Positions 1-8,245 of a stretch of 64,000 nt of DNA are shown piece after piece (the first letter of the stretch is position 1; the number at the start of each line of letters is the position of its first letter). The notes under the pieces were generated by a model, which saw nothing but the letters and a program-made list of their open reading frames with translations, did no database searches and was not told the origin of the DNA. Source of the stretch: Pseudomonas matsuisoli (lineage in GTDB: Bacteria; Pseudomonadota; Gammaproteobacteria; Pseudomonadales; Pseudomonadaceae); NCBI RefSeq assembly GCF_014647635.1, contig NZ_BMPO01000004.1:310001-374000 (forward strand), read 5' to 3'. The translations under genes were made by a program, and so were the position numbers.

Positions 1-615
1 TTGATCAAGCCTGATCGCGGCCAGGTCTGGCGTAAACCAAAACTGTCGATCGGCTACATGCCGCAGAAACTTTCGATCGACGCCACGCTACCGCTCTCCG
101 TCCTGCGCTTTTTGCGACTGGTGCCGGGCGTGGACCGGGCGCGCGCCCTGGCCGCGCTGGAGGAAGTCGGGGCGGCACGCGTGATCGACAGTCCGCTGCA
201 AAGCATTTCCGGGGGCGAGTTACAGCGCGTGCTGCTGGCCCGCGCCCTCCTGCGTAAGCCGCAGCTGCTGGTGCTCGATGAGCCGGTACAAGGTGTCGAT
301 GTCGCGGGCCAGGCCGAGCTCTATCGGCTCATCACGAAGCTGCGCGAGCGCTACGGCTGCGGCGTGCTGATGGTCTCCCACGACCTGCATCTGGTGATGA
401 GCACCACCGATCAGGTGGTGTGCCTCAATCATCACGTCTGCTGCTCCGGTCATCCCGAGCAGGTCAGTGGCGACCCGGCGTTCATCGAACTCTTTGGCCA
501 GGATGCCAAGTCCCTGGCCGTCTACCACCACCATCACGATCACGCCCATGACCTACATGGCAGCGTCGTGACCGGCAAACCCCACGTCCACGGGCCGAAC
601 TGCAAGCATTCATGA
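1..615 (+). CDS. znuC: Zinc ABC transporter ATP-binding protein ZnuC (5' partial)
   Basis: ATPase subunit of the high-affinity zinc importer ZnuABC, at the cytoplasmic face of the inner membrane. The frame is open from the first base and the Walker A region is missing, so the gene is cut by the window edge and the TTG at base 1 is not its real start. Visible are the ABC signature SGGE (residues 70-73), Walker B ending in D93-E94 and the switch His in VSHD (H127). The C-terminus is His-rich (HHHHDHAHD, about 175-186, and a terminal HVHGPNCKH), common in ZnuC and probably involved in zinc sensing or binding (inference). Its stop overlaps the znuB start in an ATGA arrangement, implying coupled translation. 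Confidence 0.93.
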   Translation: MIKPDRGQVWRKPKLSIGYMPQKLSIDATLPLSVLRFLRLVPGVDRARALAALEEVGAARVIDSPLQSISGGELQRVLLARALLRKPQLLVLDEPVQGVDVAGQAELYRLITKLRERYGCGVLMVSHDLHLVMSTTDQVVCLNHHVCCSGHPEQVSGDPAFIELFGQDAKSLAVYHHHHDHAHDLHGSVVTGKPHVHGPNCKHS

Positions 616-1397
616 TCGACTTTCTCTTCAACGCACTGGTCGCCGGCCTCGCCTTGGCGCTGGTGGCTGGCCCCCTCGGTTCCTTCGTGGTGTGGCGGCG
701 CATGGCCTATTTCGGCGATACGCTGTCACATGCCGCATTGCTTGGCGTCGCGCTGGGCCTGGCCCTGAATATCGCGCCAATGCTGGCGGTGACGGTGGGC
801 TGCGTGCTGATCGCCGTCATTCTCGTCACCCTCCAGCGACGCCAGCCGCTGGCCTCGGACACGCTGCTGGGCATCCTCGCCCATTCGACGTTATCGCTCG
901 GCCTCGTGGTACTGAGCTTCATGCGCGATGTGCGTGTGGACCTGATGAGCTACCTGTTCGGCGATCTGCTCGCCGTGAGCAGCACGGACCTCGCGTGGAT
1001 CGTCGGCGGCAGTGTGCTGGTGCTGGTGATGCTCGCGCTGCTCTGGCGGCCATTGCTGGCGATGACGGTGCATGAAGAGCTGGCGCGCGTCGAAGGCCTG
1101 CCGGTCGCGGCGATCCGGTTAACGCTGATGCTGCTGATCGCGGTGGTGATCGCGGTTGCGATGAAGATCGTCGGTGTTCTGCTCATCACTTCCCTGCTGA
1201 TCATCCCCGCTGCGGCGGCGCAGCGTCACGCACGCACGCCTGAGCAGATGGCGCTGGGTGCCAGTGTGATCGGCATGATCGCCGTTTGCGCGGGGCTAGC
1301 GCTGTCCTGGTATCAAGACACGCCAGCCGGGCCTTCTATCGTGGTCAGTGCGGGGGCGATCTTTCTGCTGAGCTTTGCGCTGCCGCGGCGCGCGTAA
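612..1397 (+). CDS. znuB: Zinc ABC transporter permease ZnuB
   Basis: Inner-membrane permease of ZnuABC, which moves zinc delivered by ZnuA. The 261-residue protein is almost entirely hydrophobic, with about eight membrane segments, the usual size for the ABC-3 family. The conserved [17 protein letters not shown] stretch near residues 29-45 is typical of the family. It overlaps znuC by four bases. ZnuA and the Zur regulator, if linked, lie outside the window. Downstream is a convergent flavoprotein gene 35 bases away. Confidence 0.95.
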   Translation: MIDFLFNALVAGLALALVAGPLGSFVVWRRMAYFGDTLSHAALLGVALGLALNIAPMLAVTVGCVLIAVILVTLQRRQPLASDTLLGILAHSTLSLGLVVLSFMRDVRVDLMSYLFGDLLAVSSTDLAWIVGGSVLVLVMLALLWRPLLAMTVHEELARVEGLPVAAIRLTLMLLIAVVIAVAMKIVGVLLITSLLIIPAAAAQRHARTPEQMALGASVIGMIAVCAGLALSWYQDTPAGPSIVVSAGAIFLLSFALPRRA

Positions 1398-1432
1398 TCG
1401 CCGCGGGTGAGCCCGTCTTCGCGCAAAGCGTT

Positions 1433-2323
1433 TTAGTTAAGTTCTGGAATCAGCGAGTGGTGTATTCCCAGGCCAGCCATCATGCCATCGGCAACGGCGA
1501 AGCTGAGGGCGCCCGGGGCATGCGCAGCATCCCCACAGGCAAACAGACCGCTGACCGAGGTTTGCTTGAAGACATCGGTTTCGATGACCGGCCCGCCGAA
1601 CGGCGTTTCAGTGTATTCACAGCCCAGTTCATCGGCCAACGGATGCACTGCGGTGGTGTTCGGGGCGACGAACAGGCCGGCGAATTCGAACTCGCGTCCA
1701 TCCACTAGACGCACGGTTGCCTTGTCTTTCACGCATTCGATCGCAGCCTTTTCCACGCGAACGTTGCGGGCGTCCAATAGCGAGTGCTGCTCCGCATCCG
1801 GCTCGAATTGGGCGTTCAGGAAGAAGGTCGTTTCGCCCCATTCTGGCACCAGCAACGCTTGGTGAAACGAGTGCTCGTTGCTCGCGATAACCCCGAGACG
1901 AGCTTGGCCGAGCTCGTAGCCGTGGCAATACGGGCAATGGAACACACTGCGTCCCCAGCGCTCTTGCAGACCCGAAATGGCTGGCAATTCATCGCGGATG
2001 CCTGTCGCGAGCAATAAGCGCCTGCTTTGAAAGCGTGTGCCTATGTCGGTGTATACGGTAAATACCCCTTCTTCCCGTGTTGCCGATACTGCGGATGCCT
2101 TTTGCCACGTTACGGTGGGATAGGCGAGCAGTTGGGCCTGGGCGATAGCGGTGATTTCGGCCGGTGAGCGGCCATCTTCAGCGAGAACGCCGTGGGCTCG
2201 GGCGGCGAAGCGATTGCGTGGTTTTCCGGAATCAATGATCAAGACGTGACGGCGGGCGCGCGCAAGCTGCAACGCGCCCGCCATCCCGGCATAGCTGCCG
2301 CCTACGATGATGACGTCGAGCAT
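1433..2323 (-). CDS. Thioredoxin-reductase-like FAD-dependent oxidoreductase
   Basis: A 296-residue flavoprotein of the thioredoxin reductase fold. An N-terminal FAD-binding GGSYAG motif is at about residues 8-13, a redox CPYC pair (C130, C133) sits in the sequence HCPYCHGYE, and a C-terminal FAD motif CGDAAH is present. The region where thioredoxin reductases carry the NADPH-binding GxGxxA reads GVIASNEHSF, so that motif is degenerate. This resembles the TrxR-like dithiol oxidases (GliT/HlmI type), which have a similar CxxCHGYE motif and do not depend on NADPH. Whether this protein uses NADPH or oxygen is unknown. It is convergent with znuB; the upstream gap separates it from a divergent porin gene. 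The partner substrate cannot be told from context. Confidence 0.85.
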   Translation of the reverse strand: MLDVIIVGGSYAGMAGALQLARARRHVLIIDSGKPRNRFAARAHGVLAEDGRSPAEITAIAQAQLLAYPTVTWQKASAVSATREEGVFTVYTDIGTRFQSRRLLLATGIRDELPAISGLQERWGRSVFHCPYCHGYELGQARLGVIASNEHSFHQALLVPEWGETTFFLNAQFEPDAEQHSLLDARNVRVEKAAIECVKDKATVRLVDGREFEFAGLFVAPNTTAVHPLADELGCEYTETPFGGPVIETDVFKQTSVSGLFACGDAAHAPGALSFAVADGMMAGLGIHHSLIPELN

Positions 2324-2747
2324 GGTCTGTCTCCCGATTGTTGGGGGCCGGGCGCTATCCGGTTCGAGGTAAACCTTCAGGCGATTCTGCCGACAAGGCC
2401 GGCGTGCAAGAGGGCGGAGACGGCTGGCTCTCGCGGTGCGCTTAACACGCTGTGTGGTGGTCGCGAATTCGCAGGTTCCGAAGAACGTTTATTGCGCATG
2501 GCAACGCGATCTCCCAGTCCGCCTGTCCCTGCACGTCTCTCCGAACGTGATGAGCCTCGGACACATCGTTTTATTCTGTATCGTTATACTGTAACTTTCG
2601 CGCCGCCTGCGTCGGCGTCGGTATACGCAATGCGTTGACCGCGTCCACGAGGGTTTAGGGTTCGAGGAGAGATCGGCTACGGCCTAGAGCGTCTGGCATC
2701 GCGCGGCGCTGCGATATGACTCGGTTGAAGACTTTTTTAGGGATCCA
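2324..2747. other. Non-coding divergent region upstream of the porin
   Basis: 424 bases between two divergent genes. Open frames here have no recognisable protein features and extend into the neighbouring gene in antisense. A locally AT-richer stretch near 2565-2600 contains TATACT (2585-2590), a possible -10 element for the porin gene, but I see no convincing -35. No repeat is visible. Confidence 0.5.
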
Positions 2748-4100
2748 ATGGGAATGAATACACGTCTGTACGGATGGGCGCAGGGACTTACGTTGGCCTG
2801 CGTGCCGACAATGGCGCTTGCCGGTGCGCAAGACAGTGCGAACGGGTTCGTCGACGACAGCACATGGCAACTCCTCAACCGCACAGTCTACGATCGGCGT
2901 GACTATCGCCATGGTGGCCTGAACAGCGCGGCACGAAATGCCTACAAACCGCGCGCGGACCGAAGTGATCTAGCGGAGGAGTGGGCATACGGCCTGATGG
3001 GGGACTTCACCTCGGGGTTCACCCAGGGCACCGTTGGGTTTGGTCTGGACGCGCACGCCTACCTTGGCGTCAAACTCGACAGCGGAGGCGGACGCGCAGG
3101 CAAGGCACGTTTGTTGTCGGTCGACAACGACGGGCATCCGGAGGATGACTACGGCCGCGCGGGCGCTGCGGCCAAGCTCCGGTTTTCATCGACAGTGCTG
3201 AAGTACGGCGAACAACGGGTGAAAACGCCGGTTTTCGGTTCTTCGGACAGCCGCCTCCTGCCGGAAACCGCAACAGGTTGGCTGGTCACGAGCCAGGAGT
3301 GGGAGGCGCTGACGCTCACGGGCGGTCATTTCAACGAAAGCACTGATCGTAACGCCAACAGCCATGATCGCGGCTTCGTCGTGAATTATTCCAACGGCCG
3401 GCAGGGCAATTCGTTCGATTTCGTCGGGGGCCGCTATGCGGGAATCTCGGGACTCGACCTCAACCTGTACAGCGTGCTCTACGATGAAACTTGGCGTCAG
3501 CATTACCTTGGTGGTGTCTACGCGTTGCCGATCGATGAGGAACAGGCGCTATCGTTCAATCTCAACGTGTACCGCACGACGGACACCGGCGAGGCCCGTT
3601 CGGGCGACATCGATAACACCACCTGGAGCCTGATGAGCACCTATTCGCGAGGTGCGCATCGCTTTTCGCTCGGCTACCAAAAAGTCCATGGCGATACACC
3701 GTTCGATTACGTCACACGCGGTGCGATCTACCTCACCAACGCAGTGGCGCTGTCCGATTTCAATGCACCCAACGAAGCGTCCTGGCAATTGCGCTACGAC
3801 CTGGCGATGGCAGGCTACGGCGTACCCGGCCTGACGTTCAGCGCAGCCTACATCCGGGGTACCGGCATCGATGGCAGTGATGTCGATCCGAATGGCGGCT
3901 ACGCCTACCTTGGCTATGGCAGCGGCGGTCGCCACTGGGAACGGGACCTGGAAGCGAAATACGTCGTGCAGGACGGCGCGGCGAAAGGAATGGCCTTCAG
4001 CGCTCGCTACGCGACCCACCGCGGCAATACGGACCAGGCCGAGCTGGATGCGGATCAGATTCGCTTTGCGGTCGAGTATCCATTGAAGGGTGTGTTGTAG
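2748..4100 (+). CDS. OprD-family outer membrane porin
   Basis: A 450-residue outer-membrane channel of the OprD family of Pseudomonas, which takes up small substrates such as amino acids or organic acids. There is a signal peptide with probable cleavage after ALA near residue 25. The mature N-terminus has the family pattern of short segments DSTWQLLNRTVYDRRDYR and AEEWAYGLMGDFTSGFTQGT (each a family hallmark), and the protein ends in a beta-strand typical of the family (RFAVEYPL). An AGGGA-like ribosome site lies just before the ATG; a second ATG two codons later is also possible. No linked metabolic gene indicates the substrate, so OprD versus OpdX subtype is left open. Confidence 0.9.
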   Translation: MGMNTRLYGWAQGLTLACVPTMALAGAQDSANGFVDDSTWQLLNRTVYDRRDYRHGGLNSAARNAYKPRADRSDLAEEWAYGLMGDFTSGFTQGTVGFGLDAHAYLGVKLDSGGGRAGKARLLSVDNDGHPEDDYGRAGAAAKLRFSSTVLKYGEQRVKTPVFGSSDSRLLPETATGWLVTSQEWEALTLTGGHFNESTDRNANSHDRGFVVNYSNGRQGNSFDFVGGRYAGISGLDLNLYSVLYDETWRQHYLGGVYALPIDEEQALSFNLNVYRTTDTGEARSGDIDNTTWSLMSTYSRGAHRFSLGYQKVHGDTPFDYVTRGAIYLTNAVALSDFNAPNEASWQLRYDLAMAGYGVPGLTFSAAYIRGTGIDGSDVDPNGGYAYLGYGSGGRHWERDLEAKYVVQDGAAKGMAFSARYATHRGNTDQAELDADQIRFAVEYPLKGVL

Positions 4101-4144
4101 GTTGTTGCGGTTCGCGGAGTGGGGCGCTGTTACCTCTGTGCGGC

Positions 4145-4187
4145 GGGGCGAGCGATGCTCGCCTTCGCGACTGAAGTCGCCCCTACA
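4145..4187. repeat. REP-like palindrome (GCGACTGAAGTCGCCCC type)
   Basis: Imperfect inverted repeat after the porin gene. GGGGCGA at the left pairs with TCGCCCC at the right, with an inner GCGACTGAAGTCGC palindrome. The right half recurs exactly at 53847-53865 (GCGACTGAAGTCGCCCCTAC), and a diverged form lies near 11408-11450. It may also act as a transcription terminator for the porin gene. Confidence 0.7.
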
Positions 4188-4298
4188 GGTTTGGGTTTCG
4201 CTAGATCGAGGTACGGCGGGCGCAACCTGCGGGGTTTAGGGCGGCGCTTCAGATACGCGTTGAGGATCCGGCATGCCAAAACAGTGATCGCTCCGCGA

Positions 4299-4652
4299 TC
4301 AAGACGCGCGTAACACCTGCAACGAGACGTCCATTACGCACACCAAGGAACGCATCTTTTGCGCGATGATCGCCGCTCGGTGGGCGCTGATGGCGTGTTG
4401 TTCGATATCTAGAAACAGCGCCCCGTTTTCTTGAGTCATGCTCACCGTTTGCGGCAACAGCAGTTGCTGGGCGAAGAAGTTCATCAGGCGTGCAAGGCTT
4501 TCTGGTTCGGCATCTGCCTCGATGTGAAACTGCACGCGGTCGGTCGCAGGCTCCGTCCATACGTCACGCCGTAGCGGAACGCGGGTCGCGCGGGCGGCTT
4601 CGGTATCGGGCTGAGACGTGGGAACGGCGGTGGCAAGTTGTGATGGCGACAT
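4299..4652 (-). CDS. ACT-like domain protein, divergent from an Lrp-family regulator
   Basis: A 117-residue soluble protein. The N-terminal 35 residues are low-complexity. Residues about 40-110 resemble an ACT fold of the acetolactate-synthase small-subunit type: a strand (RVQFHIEADAEP), a helix starting ESLARLMNFFAQQLL, then strands with QTVSMTQENGALFLDI. ACT domains usually bind amino acids. The gene shares a 130-base AT-rich promoter region with the divergent Lrp-family gene, suggesting Lrp control or an amino-acid-related role (inference). A GAGG ribosome site lies upstream of the chosen ATG. Assignment to ACT is by pattern only; it could be another small ferredoxin-like domain. Confidence 0.6.
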   Translation of the reverse strand: MSPSQLATAVPTSQPDTEAARATRVPLRRDVWTEPATDRVQFHIEADAEPESLARLMNFFAQQLLLPQTVSMTQENGALFLDIEQHAISAHRAAIIAQKMRSLVCVMDVSLQVLRAS

Positions 4653-4782
4653 GGGCGCGATACCTCAAAGGGTTCAGTCATGCCATTTTTTCAAAGCAAT
4701 TGCGAAAAAACTTGCCTTTATTTTTGTGATAAACGCGATTGACGAATAAAATTTTCATAACGTTGATCAAACGAGAAAAAAC
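4653..4782. promoter_or_regulatory. AT-rich shared divergent promoter region
   Basis: 130 bases between the ACT-like gene and the Lrp-family gene. The stretch 4681-4782 is far more AT-rich than its surroundings, with A- and T-tracts, as expected for a promoter bound by an Lrp-type protein. No -35/-10 pair with good spacing could be fixed. Confidence 0.55.
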
Positions 4783-5259
4783 ATGCCAGTAACGATGGAT
4801 GCCTATGACCGACGCATTCTCGCATTGCTGCAGGAGCGGGCTGATATCTCGACGGCTGAAATCGCGGAGCGGATCGGATTGTCGCAGTCACCCTGCTGGC
4901 GACGAATCCAGCGGCTCAAGGAAGAGGGCGTCATTCGGGGCCAGGTCACGCTGCTCGATCGCAAGAAGATCGGCCTCAATGCGCAGATCTTTGCCCAGGT
5001 AAAACTGGATGCCCACGGACGTTCCAACCTGACCGAGTTCGCAGAGAAAATCCGCGAGTTTCCCGAGGTACTGGAGTGCTATGTGCTGATGGGCTCGGTG
5101 GATTTCTTGCTGCGCATCGTGACCCACGATATCGAAGCGTATGAACGGTTTTTCTTCGAGCGCTTGTCGATGGTGCCGGGTATTCAGGAGGTGAACTCGA
5201 TCGTGGCCCTGTCCGAGATCAAGTCGACGACGGTGTTGCCGCTGCCGGGGGACGTATAA
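4783..5259 (+). CDS. Lrp/AsnC-family transcriptional regulator
   Basis: A 158-residue DNA-binding regulator. The N-terminal winged helix-turn-helix includes DRRILALLQERADIS followed by AEIAERIGLSQSPCWRRI (about residues 8-45), which matches Lrp closely. The C-terminal RAM/ACT ligand domain contains the LECYVLMGSVDFLLRI segment (about 104-119) that in Lrp lines the effector site. Lrp proteins act as octamers or hexadecamers that respond to leucine or other amino acids. It probably autoregulates through the divergent AT-rich region. Whether it is the global Lrp or a local regulator cannot be decided here. Confidence 0.9.
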   Translation: MPVTMDAYDRRILALLQERADISTAEIAERIGLSQSPCWRRIQRLKEEGVIRGQVTLLDRKKIGLNAQIFAQVKLDAHGRSNLTEFAEKIREFPEVLECYVLMGSVDFLLRIVTHDIEAYERFFFERLSMVPGIQEVNSIVALSEIKSTTVLPLPGDV

Positions 5260-5313
5260 GGTTCGGTGGAAGATGTGATGGTTTCCCTAGAAGGCGTTCA
5301 CTGCGCTTAGCCC

Positions 5314-5418
5314 TGTAGGAGCGGGCCGGCTGGCGTCCCGGTTGCCCACGAAAGCAATTTTGGCCGCGAAGATCGTGCTGATCCTGCCGCCGTATTCGCG
5401 GGCAAGCCCGCTCCTACA
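5314..5418. repeat. REPIN-like inverted pair (TGTAGGAGCGGG)
   Basis: TGTAGGAGCGGG (5314-5325) and its exact reverse complement CCCGCTCCTACA (5407-5418) enclose an 81-base spacer. This is the arrangement of a REP doublet (REPIN). The same head sequence TGTAGGAGC is found at 26119, 26301, 26446 and 48326. Confidence 0.75.
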
Positions 5419-5487
5419 AATGTATCGGCCCGCGCAACTGGAACATTTGCTGCCGGGAGGCCATGTAAACATTCCCATGCTCAGTCG

Positions 5488-5569
5488 TAGGGTGGATAGC
5501 CGAAGCTATCCACGCGTTCGGTCGTACGCTGCGAAACGTGTGGATAAGGCTTCGCCGTTATCCACCCTA
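5488..5569. repeat. Pair of GGGTGGATA palindromes
   Basis: Two adjacent hairpins, 5488-5513 (stem GTGGATAGC / GCTATCCAC) and 5538-5569 (stem GTGGATAA / TTATCCAC with AGGGT ends). The same family is seen at 38007-38039 and 38114-38146. With the repeat at 5314-5418 these fill most of the 358-base gap 5260-5617, where no gene is visible. Confidence 0.75.
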
Positions 5570-5617
5570 TGTAAACCGCTCGCGGCCCGGCTAGCTCCTA
5601 CAAAGCATCAGCCTAGC

Positions 5618-6331
5618 TTAAGGCCTGCCCGGCTCCTGCTCCGCCGAGGGCGCTTCGCTGTCCGCCTCCGGCGACGGCAATGCCTCCGGCTTGAGTAGCG
5701 CGGGAGGTGGCGTAAGCCCCATCGACACATAGATGCTGGTCAGTGTGTCGACTCCCATATTCGCCGGGCGTATCCAGTCGGTCGGGACGTAGATGAGGCC
5801 GCCGCCTACAGGAATAGGTGCGGTCGGGACGAGAATCGCGACGTGCGGCCGTCCTTCCAGATCCACGGGCAGGCCGCTGGGCATCAGGGCCAATACCGCA
5901 GCGCCGTCGCCTCCAAAGAAGCACCAGACCGGGCTCATGCTGGTGATGTCGGCATCTTTGTTGCGATCCAGCAAGCCGACGAAGCGATCGGCGAGGTTGT
6001 AGAAGTTGCCGATCAGCGGCACGCGGCGCAATGTCACGCGGATGAGCCAGGACAATGGTCTACGCAGCCCGAGCTGCACGCCAAGACCGAGCGGGTACAG
6101 GCTGGCGAGCAAGAGAAGCGTGCCAATGAAATAGGCGAGGTAAGGGTTGCTGGCGATCGGCTGGCCGACGGCGGCCAGTAACCGACCGAACAATGTTGCC
6201 GGGCCCACGAGGTTGTTCAGCAGGCTGACGATCCAGGCCAACAGCGCGAACGTCAGCACCAGCGGGAGCAGGGCGATGAGCCCGGTCAGCCAGGTGCCAA
6301 CGATCGATTGGATACTGCGTCGGAAAAACAT
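5618..6331 (-). CDS. DUF502 family membrane protein
   Basis: A 237-residue inner-membrane protein of the DUF502 family, whose function is not established. Two N-terminal membrane segments (about 12-35 and 60-85) are followed by a soluble region with family features such as PLIGNFYNLADRFVGLL and the VPTAPIPVGGGLIYVP stretch. The C-terminus is acidic and Pro/Glu-rich. It lies 16 bases downstream of the CYTH-CHAD gene on the same strand, so the two are probably co-transcribed. A GGAGCGGG ribosome site precedes the ATG. Confidence 0.85.
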   Translation of the reverse strand: MFFRRSIQSIVGTWLTGLIALLPLVLTFALLAWIVSLLNNLVGPATLFGRLLAAVGQPIASNPYLAYFIGTLLLLASLYPLGLGVQLGLRRPLSWLIRVTLRRVPLIGNFYNLADRFVGLLDRNKDADITSMSPVWCFFGGDGAAVLALMPSGLPVDLEGRPHVAILVPTAPIPVGGGLIYVPTDWIRPANMGVDTLTSIYVSMGLTPPPALLKPEALPSPEADSEAPSAEQEPGRP

Positions 6332-6347
6332 CGTGGTCCCGCTCCTG

Positions 6348-7715
6348 TCAGGGTCTCAAAGCCTTCCAGGCCTTGAGCGATTGAACCTTCAGCGCCTGCT
6401 GCTGGCGCGCCTCAAGTACCGTTTCATCGATAGGCGTCCGCGCCAGCGCGTAGAGCTTATCGAGTTCGCCGTAGAGGCGGTCGGCCTCTTCAACCTCGAG
6501 CACGGTGCGCGCCAGCCTGAGCCATACCAATAGACGCTGCAGCCGGGGCTGTTGTTCGCCGAGATCTTCCGGTTGCCGCTGCGCGTACAGATCCAGCCGC
6601 AGGGCCTGCATCTCTTCCCCGAGCTGACGCGGCAGCCAGCTTTCCAGAGGCGCCTTACCTTGCTTTGATCCACGCGAGTTACGTTCCACCGTCCAGCCTT
6701 GCCCGAACAGCCATTGGGACAAGGCCAGCGACAGCACGCCCCAACGCGGGTTATCCAGCTCCTCAGCGAAACGCGCCGGTGCGGCGTGGCGAATCGCTTC
6801 GTCGGCGGCGCCGTCCGTAACGATCGGCTCCCAGTGATTCAGCAATGCATCCAAGCGTTCGCGTAACGCGTGGCTGCTGGATCTTGGGATCGCTTGCCCA
6901 ACGCTGCTGAGCAGCGCGCGCAGGTCCTGCAGGTGGCTGAACCAGTCCTCCAATAATTTCCAGTGACCGTTGAAACGGTATTGCTCGGCAAGCCGCTGGC
7001 TGCTGCCGAGCAGATGCCAGGCGATCGCGGTGAAGGCGTCGTCGACGGTGGTCTCAGGCGTCAGAGCAGGTTGCGGCAGGTTCAACGAATAGCTGCCGGC
7101 GTCGAACAAGCGATAGCCGCGCTCGGCCTTGCTGATGTCGCAGGGCATCAGCGGCAGATCCGCCGCGAGCGTTGCCGCGAGTTCCAACAAGGCTGCGGGC
7201 TCGCCCTGGCGTAGTTCGAGTTCCAGCTCGCAGATTTCTTCTTTCTGCTTGCCGGCGATGACATTGCCCAGATCCAGCGCGGCCTCGATGACGACCTTGG
7301 ATTTGCCGCGGCCCCATGCGATTTCCGTTTTCTGGCGAACGAAGTCGGTCGTGAACAGCGGTTTCAGCTGCTTCTTGTCGAGATCGGCGAGACTGGCGGG
7401 CCAGCATTCATTCGTCAGCTTCTTCGGATCGAGTTTTGGCTTGTCGAGATACCAGTCCCATTCGTTGCGCTCGGACAGGCCTGCCACACTCTGCCCACGG
7501 CTCTTGAGGGTCTGGATGAACTGCTCGCCATCGCGTCGGATGCGTAGCGCCACACGTGCGCGGGCAAGGTCACGGTCTGCGGTATCGAAGTACTGATTGA
7601 GCAACTCGTGCGTCGTCCAGCCATCCTTGCTGCGCTTCTTCAGCAGTGGATGGTCGCGCAGCGCCGTGAGGGTTTCGCGACTGGCGCGGAGTTTGATTTC
7701 GGTTTCTTTGTTCAT
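6348..7715 (-). CDS. CYTH-CHAD domain inorganic triphosphatase
   Basis: A 455-residue cytoplasmic protein. The N-terminal CYTH domain (about 1-200) starts with the ETEIK form of the ExExK metal/triphosphate motif. The C-terminal CHAD domain (about 225-445) is helical with conserved His and basic residues that bind polyphosphate in this family. The architecture matches E. coli YgiF, a specific inorganic triphosphatase. It heads an operon with the DUF502 gene. A second CHAD protein is encoded separately at 33858. Confidence 0.88.
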   Translation of the reverse strand: MNKETEIKLRASRETLTALRDHPLLKKRSKDGWTTHELLNQYFDTADRDLARARVALRIRRDGEQFIQTLKSRGQSVAGLSERNEWDWYLDKPKLDPKKLTNECWPASLADLDKKQLKPLFTTDFVRQKTEIAWGRGKSKVVIEAALDLGNVIAGKQKEEICELELELRQGEPAALLELAATLAADLPLMPCDISKAERGYRLFDAGSYSLNLPQPALTPETTVDDAFTAIAWHLLGSSQRLAEQYRFNGHWKLLEDWFSHLQDLRALLSSVGQAIPRSSSHALRERLDALLNHWEPIVTDGAADEAIRHAAPARFAEELDNPRWGVLSLALSQWLFGQGWTVERNSRGSKQGKAPLESWLPRQLGEEMQALRLDLYAQRQPEDLGEQQPRLQRLLVWLRLARTVLEVEEADRLYGELDKLYALARTPIDETVLEARQQQALKVQSLKAWKALRP

Positions 7716-8245
7716 GAGCGTGGCGAAGCCTGGAATGGTTGCGAGCCTAGGAGGGTTAGAGCGCCTGGGCCAAGGAAAAAGTGGTTCGTAAATGTTATAG
7801 CGACCGTTGCGCCAGTCGGCGCACGTGGACGATACCGACCATGGCGCGGTGCCGATCCTGCGGAAGACCTATCGCCTGTCAGGCACCAGCGAATCCTTCT
7901 GCTCGGGCGTTGGTTTTCGCCTCCGGACGATTCGGGAACCCTGTGCCGGCCCAGCCTTCGACTTTCCTGTCCGATCCGTCCGCAGAGGTCTGATGCGGCC
8001 GCATCCTGCAACGTCACATGAGTCGATGCCACGCGTCCGCCCGTGCCCGATCACGACGCCGCCAAAGGTAACGAGCGAGGTATGCCGGCATTTACCCGGA
8101 CGCCTGTGCTCACGAGTCCTGCTTGGATGGGCTGATGCGGGCGAGTGTACAGGACAAGATTATCGACCGCGCCACGGATATCGGTCGAAGGTTGCACCCT
8201 GGCAGCATGGCTCCCATGATGACCGCTTGAACGGAGCGCCAAGTT
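7716..8245. other. 530-base gap without recognisable genes
   Basis: Space between the divergent CYTH-CHAD and argE genes. Open frames of 60-165 codons exist on both strands, but their translations are rich in Arg, Ser and Pro, lack any family motif and overlap each other, as random frames do in GC-rich DNA. The last 15 bases carry the argE ribosome site (GGAG). I see no strong repeat or hairpin. Confidence 0.5.

Noticed and set aside
4739-4767. TTGACG as -35 of the Lrp-family gene
   Set aside because: No acceptable -10 at 16-18 bases.
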